A stretch of DNA of 8,045 nt from Bdellovibrionota bacterium (GTDB taxonomy: Bacteria; Bdellovibrionota; Bacteriovoracia; Bacteriovoracales; Bacteriovoracaceae): the NCBI GenBank assembly GCA_030836365.1, contig JAURQB010000046.1, forward strand, positions 1 through 8,045, given 5' to 3'. Of this stretch, positions 1 to 5,204 are shown piece by piece. Position numbers and translations under genes: made by a program. The notes below the pieces were generated by a model. It had not been told where the DNA came from. It was given only the letters and a program-made list of their open reading frames with translations, and ran no database searches. Numbering within the stretch: position 1 is the first letter of the stretch; the number at the start of each line of letters is the position of its first letter.

Positions 1-303
1 AAGGTTTACGGCGCCCGAGCAGTCGGCACTGCACGTATTACATGTTTGATTATATCCACAAGAAGTTTCAGTTACCGTATTGCCGTCGTCACAAATTTCC
101 TCTCCTTCAACAACTCCATTGCCGCAAATCGAGCTGGATACTGACTCAGGATTATCATTTTCCGTCCCATTCTTCTCTGACTCAAAAGAAAACAAATCCG
201 TTTTGACTGTAGTATTGAGCTTTATATCATCTCCTCCTCCAGAGCATCCTATCAATGAAAGAATATAAAAAGTTAGAATGAAATAAACTATAATTCTCAT
301 CAT
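1..303 (-). CDS. Cysteine-rich repeat lipoprotein (C-terminal part lies beyond the left edge)
   Basis: The minus-strand reading frame begins at tandem ATG codons (301-303 and 298-300) and stays open to base 1, giving 101 residues with no stop. Residues 3-19 form a hydrophobic signal peptide ending in a lipobox, LIGC, with the lipidated Cys at residue 20. A Gly/Asp linker follows, so the mature protein should be anchored to a membrane, probably the outer one. Residues 60-98 carry CGNGVVEGEEICDDGNT and further Cys at 71, 82, 88, 91 and 95. This is the pattern of the Myxococcus cysteine-rich repeat (DUF4215-like), a disulphide-bonded extracellular module often present in several copies. The start lies 7 bases after the stop of the upstream beta-barrel-like gene, so the two are probably cotranscribed. 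The ribosome-binding site is weak (AGG at 306-308). The family call is firm; the ligand and role are unknown. Confidence 0.85.
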   Translation of the reverse strand, partial: MMRIIVYFILTFYILSLIGCSGGGDDIKLNTTVKTDLFSFESEKNGTENDNPESVSSSICGNGVVEGEEICDDGNTVTETSCGYNQTCNTCSADCSGAVNL

Positions 304-310
304 GTACCTA

Positions 311-1843
311 TCACTTAAAGCTTCGCCCAATGCCCATAAAAAACCGCGTTTCTGCGCGATCTATAGTTTTTTTATTAAACCGATCTGATACCGAATAGGA
401 TCCATCAAAGTAGCCACCACTAAACTCAACAAACCATTTACCGTTTTGAAATGCATATCGGCCGTTATACTCAATTCCGTACTGAGTTAAATCCCCGACA
501 TCGATTTCTAGTTTTAATTTATTTGAAACGCTTTCCGTAAAATGGAAATCTAGCCCCAATTGAGCTGAGGCACTAAAGACGTTTTCCTGCTTGCTTTCAA
601 ATGTCGTTGCTGAGTTTTGTTCAAAAAAATTAAGGCTACTATATTTAGCACCAATGGCAGCAAAACCCTTTAAACGAGAGTTCATGGCGATCCATTCACG
701 TCCCAAGGCTAGCGAAAAATAAGAGTCTGAGTAATCATTCATACCTTGTACACTCGATGTTCTCGATAAAAATTGGGAATCTACAAAAAAATCTGACTGT
801 TCTTGAAACTTTAGGTCTAGTCCAATATTTTGAATCGAAAAGCTTGCATTCGCATCCGTAGAGCTACTTTTTTGATTAAAATCGATTTCACCTTGCCCGG
901 CCGAAAGGATTATTTCTTTAGGGATAAGATAGCTCCACTTCCATTGAAATTCGGACGTGACTGAAGAGGGGTTTCTTTTATTTTTTTCACCATCATCCAC
1001 ATTTTTTTTAAGATTTCGTTCAGTATTTTGACCAAATCGATTCTGTTTTTTCATGCGAGGCATCTCTTTTTTTAATTTATTTTTGACAACACTCTTAAGA
1101 GGGTATTCCAATGATATTTCAACTGGTAGAATATTTGAGACCCCTTTAATTAAACCAAAAGGGGAAACTCTTGAAGCTCGCACAAAAAAACGCCCGGCCT
1201 GAAAACGGCTAAGATCGAAAAAATTGTTCTTCGTAAACTTCCTAATAACAATAGAATTAAAGCTTTCCCCTTGAGAGATCTCAACTAAAATTCTTTCCTC
1301 AATATCAGTGCTCTGATTTTGCCAATGGACATGTGGCGCAAACTCACTATTGAAATTGATTTCTCCATTTTCTTGGATAGTTCCAGATACTTTTGATGGT
1401 GCCTCAATTTTCCCGCTAAATGCTAGATCGGGATGCCTCACGTTAAATTTCGCTTTGACTTCTTTTCCGAACTTGCCGTTAATGACGGGTGTAATACTCC
1501 ATTCGTATTCACCCTCCTCTAAAAAGTTCCGTTGATCAAGGTTCAAACTTTTTGTATTTTCACGAACTAAAATTTCACCATTAGGAGAAACAACCAGAAC
1601 GTTGTAGCTCAGGTTTTCTTGAACAAAGCTTTTTTTCTCATTGATTATTTTCCAATGGAATCGAATACTTTCAGAAGGTCGGCGTATTTTTAAATTCTCA
1701 TTACTTTGAGGAGTAACCAGTAATAGATTCAAGTTGCTAATACTAGATTTAACATATTTTTGATTAGCCTCTTTTTTTAAGAAAAAAAAAGCATAAACAG
1801 AAACCAATAATGCTAGAGAGAGATAAAACAAAATGCTCTTCAT
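311..1843 (-). CDS. Membrane-anchored protein with Ig-like N-terminal region and beta-barrel-like C-terminus
   Basis: The 510-residue protein starts at the ATG at 1843, which has AGAGG 8 bases upstream. A longer reading from a TTG at 1879 lacks a good ribosome-binding site and would place 12 polar residues before the hydrophobic segment. Residues 4-22 form one hydrophobic helix (uncleaved anchor or signal). Residues 55-245 are beta-rich, with 'W' strand patterns such as RFHWKI (61-66) and EYEWSI (112-117) that recall Ig-like/fibronectin-type folds. Residues 248-297 form a Lys/Arg/Asn-rich, probably disordered linker. Residues about 310-510 show alternating hydrophobic and polar strands, Gly and aromatic residues, and the ending MGIGRSFK, as in outer-membrane beta-barrels. 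I do not recognise a named family. The gene directly precedes the cysteine-rich lipoprotein gene with a 7-base gap, which suggests a shared cell-envelope role. The barrel assignment rests on pattern only. Confidence 0.75.
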   Translation of the reverse strand: MKSILFYLSLALLVSVYAFFFLKKEANQKYVKSSISNLNLLLVTPQSNENLKIRRPSESIRFHWKIINEKKSFVQENLSYNVLVVSPNGEILVRENTKSLNLDQRNFLEEGEYEWSITPVINGKFGKEVKAKFNVRHPDLAFSGKIEAPSKVSGTIQENGEINFNSEFAPHVHWQNQSTDIEERILVEISQGESFNSIVIRKFTKNNFFDLSRFQAGRFFVRASRVSPFGLIKGVSNILPVEISLEYPLKSVVKNKLKKEMPRMKKQNRFGQNTERNLKKNVDDGEKNKRNPSSVTSEFQWKWSYLIPKEIILSAGQGEIDFNQKSSSTDANASFSIQNIGLDLKFQEQSDFFVDSQFLSRTSSVQGMNDYSDSYFSLALGREWIAMNSRLKGFAAIGAKYSSLNFFEQNSATTFESKQENVFSASAQLGLDFHFTESVSNKLKLEIDVGDLTQYGIEYNGRYAFQNGKWFVEFSGGYFDGSYSVSDRFNKKTIDRAETRFFMGIGRSFK

Positions 1844-1902
1844 CAAAAATGCCTCTATATTCTTAAGATCATTCGACAATTTGGATTTATTTCTTTAGGA
1901 AT

Positions 1903-1930
1903 CGCATAAACTAAACAAGCACTATTTAAA
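1903..1930 (-). promoter_or_regulatory. Possible promoter of the envelope gene pair
   Basis: On the minus strand TTTAAA (1925-1930, 4 of 6 matches to a sigma70 -35 box) lies 16 bases before TATGCG (1903-1908, 3 of 6 matches to a -10 box). It is in the 134-base gap between the dehydrogenase stop and the envelope gene start. The match is weak; it is the best candidate I could find in this gap. Confidence 0.2.
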
Positions 1931-1977
1931 GAGAGTTAACAAAATAATAAAAAAGAGCATGGCACCGTTTGGTCTTA

Positions 1978-3054
1978 TTAGACCTTTAAAACAATTTTAC
2001 CAACATGTTTTCTTAGAAGAAACTCCTTTTGAGCATCTACAATATTTTTAAGCGGGAAGGTTTTCCAAACAACAGGTTTAATTTCACCGCGCTCAATATA
2101 TCTAACGAGATTTGGAAAAACTTCTAGATCCCAACCAGTACAACCTATTAAGGTAATATCTTTCAAGTAAAAACTTCGAAGATCTAGTTTTACAATTGGG
2201 CCAGCAACGGCGCCACTGGAAACGTATTTTCCTCCACGAACCAAAACTTCAATTAGCTCAGAAAAACTATCACCGCCAACATTGTCGACGACAACGTCGA
2301 CTGATTTTTCACCAAGTACTTTTAAGATACTCTCTCTCCGGGATATAACTTGATCTGCGCCTAAAGCTAAAACTGCTTCTTTTTTTGCATCACTACAAAC
2401 TCCGACGACGCGAGCGCCCCTTCGTTTTGCGAGTTGAATACTAGCAGTTCCAATCCCCCCACTAGCCCCCATGACTAAAATGGTATCACCGCTCTTTACT
2501 TTTGCACGATTAATCATATTTTCGCTAGTACCATAAGCGCAAGGAATAGAGGCAAGCTCCTCAGCACTCCATTCACAGTCTACGACAAAAGCGTCCTCAG
2601 CATTTACTTTAACATACTCAGCAAAGGCTCCATCAAAATCTGAAGCCATCCAGGTATTTTCAAGGTCCATATCACCGTTCACACGAATGCAAGGTCTGAC
2701 AATAACTCGCTTACCAAGTAGTTTGTTATTTTCCTCTTCAAAAACCTCACAAACTTCACCGCAACAATCCGTTCCTTGAATAAAAGGAAATGGAGTTTTT
2801 TCATTCCACCCGCCATCTGCGATATCTTTTCTCTCACTTTCTTGGTCCACTTGAGTTTCATTCGTGCTGGCCATAAAACTTGAGGAATACCAGCCAAGCC
2901 GCGTATTGATTTCTGTGTTATTCACTCCGGCGGCAAGAACTTTTATGAGCACCTCGCCACTTGAAATTGTTGGCACATCAACCTGTCTAAAACTTAATTG
3001 CTCATATCCACCAGTACCCATAGTAACAACGGCATTCATTTTCTTTTTACTCAT
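1978..3054 (-). CDS. Zinc-less medium-chain dehydrogenase (quinone oxidoreductase-like)
   Basis: The 358-residue protein is a complete member of the MDR superfamily. An N-terminal GroES-like domain (about 6-150) is followed by a Rossmann NAD(P)-binding domain (about 155-320) with the glycine motif GASGGIG at 196-202 and a conserved SIPCAYGTSENM segment at 169-180 before it. The position that usually holds the catalytic zinc Cys reads GVNNTEIN (43-50), and there is no four-Cys structural zinc loop. A zinc-independent NAD(P)H oxidoreductase is therefore most likely. Residues 55-92 form an insert (GWYSS..DGGW..FPFIQGTD) that I associate with a subgroup annotated 'alcohol dehydrogenase family protein'. 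The substrate is not predictable. Its ATG lies 3 bases after the stop of the ABC ATPase (TAG ATC ATG), with AAGG as ribosome-binding site inside that gene, so it is translated from the same transcript. It ends in tandem TAA TAA. Confidence 0.85.
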   Translation of the reverse strand: MSKKKMNAVVTMGTGGYEQLSFRQVDVPTISSGEVLIKVLAAGVNNTEINTRLGWYSSSFMASTNETQVDQESERKDIADGGWNEKTPFPFIQGTDCCGEVCEVFEEENNKLLGKRVIVRPCIRVNGDMDLENTWMASDFDGAFAEYVKVNAEDAFVVDCEWSAEELASIPCAYGTSENMINRAKVKSGDTILVMGASGGIGTASIQLAKRRGARVVGVCSDAKKEAVLALGADQVISRRESILKVLGEKSVDVVVDNVGGDSFSELIEVLVRGGKYVSSGAVAGPIVKLDLRSFYLKDITLIGCTGWDLEVFPNLVRYIERGEIKPVVWKTFPLKNIVDAQKEFLLRKHVGKIVLKV

Positions 3055-3057
3055 GAT

Positions 3058-3978
3058 CTAGGCCTTTATACTTTCGACAAACCTTGAGACGTATTCGCAG
3101 TTTGGGTTATTAATTATATTCTCTGCAGTTCCTATTTGCACGAGCTCTCCATCTTTTAGGATGGCCATCCGGTCCGCGAGCTTGATGGCTTCATCAAGAT
3201 CATGGGTCACAAAAACCACCGTTTTTTTCATTTTATCTTTTAACCCTAATACGACCTCCTGCATTTCCGCACGAATGAGTGGGTCAAGTGCGCTAAACGG
3301 CTCATCCATAATCAAGACATCCGTTTCGCAAGCAAGCGCTCTGGCAATTCCCACCCGTTGTTGCATCCCTCCAGAAAGCTGCCTCGGATAAGAGTCTTCA
3401 TATCCATTAAGCCCGACTACATCAATCCATTTTTTTGCTTTTTCATTTTGGATACTTTTATCCTCGCCTCTAATCGATAAGCCAAAAGAAACATTTTCTA
3501 GAATATTTTTATGAGGCAATAACCCAAACTTTTGAAACACCATACTCACCTTTTGACGGCGAAAGTTTAATAGTTCATCACCTTTTAGGTGAGTTACGTT
3601 TTTTCCATCGAAAAGAACCTCTCCATCTGTTGCCTCAATTAGGCCATTAAGATGACGAATAAGAGTCGATTTACCAGAGCCAGATAATCCCATTATCACA
3701 AAGAATTCATTTTTTTTGATGGAAAGACTAATATTATTTATTCCTAATGTTTGTTTTTGCTGCTCAAGAAGCTCTTCTTTGGATCCCCCATTTTTAATGA
3801 AGGATAGGCCTTTAAACGGTTTTTTTCCAATTGATTGCGTGAGACGATCAATAATAATCGCTAGCAATACGATTCCAACACCCGCAATAAAACCTTGTCC
3901 TACATCTAACTTTTGTATTCCTAACAGAACCTGTTCTCCTAGACCCCTGGAGCCGATCATTGAAGAAATCACTACCAT
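3058..3978 (-). CDS. proV: ProW C-terminal piece fused to ProV-type ABC ATPase
   Basis: Residues 1-50 are the last part of a ProW permease (SMIGSRGLGEQVL at 6-18, hydrophobic helix 31-44, DRLTQ at 44-48). From about residue 54 the protein aligns with ProV, the ATPase of glycine-betaine/proline importers: Walker A GLSGSGKST (97-105), Q-loop Gln149, signature LSGGMQQ (201-207), Walker B VLIMDEP (221-227, catalytic Glu226) and His259. All catalytic residues are present. It stops after FVESIKA and lacks the CBS domains of the roughly 400-residue E. coli ProV. The first strand of ProV appears to be replaced by the ProW tail. The apparent ATG directly follows an in-frame TAG and has no Shine-Dalgarno sequence, so it is probably not a natural start: the frame is continuous with the permease piece upstream. 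This may be the 3' half of a broken proW-proV fusion gene. The ATPase family is sure; function is doubtful without an intact permease or a ProX. Confidence 0.8.
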   Translation of the reverse strand: MVVISSMIGSRGLGEQVLLGIQKLDVGQGFIAGVGIVLLAIIIDRLTQSIGKKPFKGLSFIKNGGSKEELLEQQKQTLGINNISLSIKKNEFFVIMGLSGSGKSTLIRHLNGLIEATDGEVLFDGKNVTHLKGDELLNFRRQKVSMVFQKFGLLPHKNILENVSFGLSIRGEDKSIQNEKAKKWIDVVGLNGYEDSYPRQLSGGMQQRVGIARALACETDVLIMDEPFSALDPLIRAEMQEVVLGLKDKMKKTVVFVTHDLDEAIKLADRMAILKDGELVQIGTAENIINNPNCEYVSRFVESIKA

Positions 3979-3981
3979 CTA
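3979..3981 (-). other. In-frame amber stop splitting the ProW/ProV fusion
   Basis: Reading the minus strand, codons run ATG ATG GCC TTA TAG ATG GTA GTG. ProW proteins normally read MxALSMVVIxSMI here, so TAG sits exactly at a conserved Ser position, one base from TCG. The frame on both sides is ProW without any indel. Options are a true nonsense mutation, a sequencing error, or readthrough. Confidence 0.8.
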
Positions 3982-4275
3982 TAAGGCCATCATAATTGTT
4001 TGATTAATTCCGGCCATGATTGACGGAAGCGCCAGTGGAAGCTTGACTTTCACAAGAAGCTGCCAAGGAGTTGCTCCAAAACTTGTTGCCGCTTCGACAG
4101 TAAAGGGATCAACTTTTCTAATGCCAAGGTCAGTTAGTCTAATAGTTGGAACGATAGCATATATAACGGTAGCAAAAATGGCGGGAACCTTTCCTAAACC
4201 AAAAAGCATTAATGCCGGGATAAGATAAACAAAACTTGGCATCGTCTGCATGCCATCTAAGAAATGACATTGCAT
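3979..4275 (-). pseudogene. proW: 5'-truncated ProW-type permease remnant ending at an in-frame TAG
   Basis: The 98 residues match the middle of the ProW inner-membrane permease: LDGMQTMPSFVYLIPA (6-21), two hydrophobic helices, then the EAA loop EAATSFGATP..LP (61-80) that docks the ATPase, then SIMAGINQTIMMAL. The first half of a ProW (several helices) is absent. Upstream the frame is open only to a TAA at 4336-4338, and that stretch has no permease similarity. The C-terminus is cut by TAG at 3979-3981; the continuation MVVISSMIG is in the same frame in the next entry. No Shine-Dalgarno precedes the ATG at 4273-4275. The parent protein would import glycine betaine, proline or another quaternary ammonium compound with ProV and ProX. 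The loss of the 5' half together with the internal stop argues for decay. Confidence 0.8.
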
Positions 4276-4418
4276 TAGTAAAAAAGGTGACCATATACTA
4301 TAGTTTTTTGAATATTTAATAGGTTCCTTCTTTAATTATCAAAAGGCGGTTTTTTAAATTGAAAGCAAAATTCAAGCAAGTTCATGGCCTCCAAGTAAAA
4401 GATAATTTAAATTTGAAT

Positions 4419-4434
4419 AATGGTGCCCGGGACT
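4419..4434 (-). repeat. tRNA-3'-end-like direct repeat, copy 1
   Basis: AATGGTGCCCGGGACT is identical to 4511-4526. On the minus strand it reads AGTCCCGGGCACCATT, which looks like a tRNA 3' end: last T-stem bases, acceptor strand CCCGGGC, discriminator A, CCA. The E. coli tRNA-Phe end (GAGTCCGGGCACCA) is similar. No T-loop motif (TTCGA) precedes it, so it is not a tRNA gene. A duplicated attachment-site core is one explanation. Confidence 0.6.
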
Positions 4435-4441
4435 CCGACGC

Positions 4442-4470
4442 AAAAAATTCATCCAGTGGATGGATTTTTT
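4442..4470. terminator. Strong symmetrical terminator-like hairpin, not adjacent to any gene it would serve
   Basis: Left arm AAAAAATTCATCC (4442-4454), loop AGT, right arm GGATGGATTTTTT (4458-4470). All 13 positions pair if one T-G wobble is allowed, and both strands end in T6. This fits a bidirectional Rho-independent terminator. On the minus strand no gene reads into it, and on the plus strand no gene lies directly upstream, so it may be left over from a lost gene or tRNA. Confidence 0.6.
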
Positions 4471-4490
4471 AAGGAGGCCAGTCCCAAATG

Positions 4491-4510
4491 AATTTAAACT
4501 TGTTTAAATT
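4491..4510. repeat. 20-bp palindrome
   Basis: AATTTAAAC (4491-4499) and GTTTAAATT (4502-4510) are perfect reverse complements with a TT spacer, and pairing continues outward through AT/AT after one mismatch. It sits between the arms CCAGTCCC (4478-4485) and GGGACTGG (4521-4528). It could be a protein-binding site or a cruciform; no function can be assigned. Confidence 0.55.
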
Positions 4511-4526
4511 AATGGTGCCCGGGACT
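4511..4526 (-). repeat. tRNA-3'-end-like direct repeat, copy 2
   Basis: Identical 16 bases to copy 1 (AATGGTGCCCGGGACT), 92 bp away in the same orientation. Both copies are preceded by an AT-rich TTTAAAT/TTTGAAT-like stretch. This copy continues to the right into the tRNA-Phe-like segment described in the next entry. Confidence 0.6.
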
Positions 4527-4554
4527 GGACCAGATAAGTGCATTTTCAGTCGTC
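4513..4554 (-). other. Possible decayed tRNA-Phe 3' half
   Basis: On the minus strand this segment contains, in order, CTGAAAA (4549-4543), the classic tRNA-Phe anticodon loop with anticodon GAA; then TCTGG-T-CCAGT (4534-4524), which looks like a T-stem with its loop collapsed to one base; then CCCGGGC-A-CCA. The order and the ending fit tRNA-Phe, but about 7 T-loop bases are missing, the anticodon stem does not pair well, and no D-arm or 5' acceptor strand can be found upstream. It is not a functional tRNA. Chance similarity in the anticodon part cannot be excluded. Confidence 0.35.
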
Positions 4555-4650
4555 TCACTAAACAGTCCTTAAAACAGCAAATCAATAGTGTTTATCGACA
4601 CTTTAACAATTAATACAGTCAGATGGTTTGTCGCATCTTTTTATATTTTG

Positions 4651-4688
4651 TTAAGGATTATTAAGGTTTTTAGGCCAATTTTAGGCCA
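4651..4688. repeat. Phased short repeats at about one helical turn
   Basis: TTAAGG starts at 4651 and 4661, and TAGGCC starts at 4671 and 4682, giving steps of 10, 10 and 11 bases. The last two lie within a perfect 10-base repeat TTTTAGGCCA (4668-4677 and 4679-4688). Sites repeated on one face of the helix often bind a regulator or bend DNA. They lie about 140-180 bases upstream of the secreted-protein gene. Confidence 0.45.
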
Positions 4689-4704
4689 TTCAGACAAGAG
4701 AACA

Positions 4705-4733
4705 TTCATACAATTGTATCAAATACTTATGCT
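4705..4733 (+). promoter_or_regulatory. Possible promoter with a palindromic operator-like spacer
   Basis: TTCATA (4705-4710, 4 of 6 to the -35 consensus) and TATGCT (4728-4733, 4 of 6 to the -10 consensus) are separated by exactly 17 bases. A perfect 12-bp palindrome, ATACAATTGTAT (4708-4719), lies across the -35 edge and spacer, where a repressor would block polymerase. Transcription from here would give a leader of roughly 90 bases before the secreted-protein gene. An alternative -10 (TATGAT, 4801-4806) lies much closer to the gene but has no convincing -35. Confidence 0.3.
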
Positions 4734-4829
4734 TGTTAAGCACCAATAACTCCAATGTTTTACTAGCGCTTATTTTTTTCGAGGTGATTGCCGAATACAG
4801 TATGATTTACTTAAAGGAGGAATTACAAC

Positions 4830-5198
4830 ATGTCTAAACTATTAACTGTCCTGACCCTATTAACATTTAGTTTAAGCGCGCTTGCGATAAGACCAAAAAT
4901 AGCTAAAACTCCTGGTCGTAAAAATATGGAAGCCATGCCACCTGAAGCCATTCTTAGTGGTGAAGATATTATTCGCAGTTGTTGTGATATTACATTTAAG
5001 GCTAAAGATTCTAGAAACCGGTTAAAAACCATAAGAGTTAAAGTATCTGGCCCTGATAATATCAAGATTACCGGTGCTAATAGAGTTTTGAGAAAACAAT
5101 TAGAGGCACATATTAAGAAAGAGCTTAAGGCGGACTATCTAGGAGAACATGAGTTAACGAAGTCAATTAAAGTTTTTATACAGACGAACGTTAGATAG
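4830..5198 (+). CDS. Small secreted protein of unknown function
   Basis: The 122-residue protein has a clear start: ATG at 4830 is preceded by TTAAAGGAGG (4811-4820) with 9 bases spacing, the strongest Shine-Dalgarno in the window. Residues 1-19 are a classic Sec signal peptide (SKLL, hydrophobic core, ending SALA), so cleavage after Ala19 gives a periplasmic or exported product of about 103 residues. The mature part is basic, with a Cys-Cys pair at 51-52 (IIRSCCDITFKAKD), a strand-like stretch TIRVKVSG (67-74) and a Lys/Glu-rich helix (87-101). No lipobox and no membrane helix are seen. I recognise no family. It is monocistronic and converges on the terminase-like gene with only 6 bases between stops. 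An exported role is likely; anything further is unsupported. Confidence 0.8.
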   Translation: MSKLLTVLTLLTFSLSALAIRPKIAKTPGRKNMEAMPPEAILSGEDIIRSCCDITFKAKDSRNRLKTIRVKVSGPDNIKITGANRVLRKQLEAHIKKELKADYLGEHELTKSIKVFIQTNVR

Positions 5199-5204
5199 TC
5201 GATC

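Larger units (their letters stand above)
4385..4480. repeat. 8-bp inverted repeat flanking the hairpin and first tRNA-end copy
   Basis: TGGCCTCC (4385-4392) and GGAGGCCA (4473-4480) are perfect reverse complements. They enclose the first 16-bp direct repeat copy and the terminator-like hairpin. The right arm overlaps the left arm of a second inverted pair (CCAGTCCC 4478-4485 with GGGACTGG 4521-4528), giving a nested arrangement. Confidence 0.5.
4337..4829. other. Non-coding, repeat-rich junction between the decayed transporter and accessory genes
   Basis: No credible gene is seen in this stretch on either strand. It contains two tRNA-3'-end-like direct repeats, a terminator-like hairpin, a 20-bp palindrome, nested 8-bp inverted repeats, four phased hexamers and a possible promoter; these are listed separately. 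The permease gene loses its 5' half at the left border of this region. Confidence 0.75.

Noticed and set aside
80..268. Plus-strand open frame of 62 codons
   Set aside because: It is antisense to the cysteine-rich lipoprotein, whose minus-strand frame has clear lipobox and repeat motifs.
1844..1879. TTG start at 1879 for the 510-residue envelope protein
   Set aside because: It has no ribosome-binding site and adds a polar stretch before the membrane helix; the ATG at 1843 has AGAGG at good spacing.
1971..1984. GGTCT-TATT-AGACC hairpin across the dehydrogenase stop codon as an operon terminator
   Set aside because: The stem is only 5 bp, and on the minus strand the T-run begins too far downstream (about 15 bases) to form a normal Rho-independent terminator.
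4419..4554. Intact tRNA gene on the minus strand
   Set aside because: There is no T-loop TTCGA, no D-arm and no 5' acceptor strand; only the 3' end and isolated pieces resemble a tRNA.
4337..4829. CRISPR array
   Set aside because: Only two copies of a 16-bp repeat are present, 92 bp apart, with no regular spacers and no cas genes.
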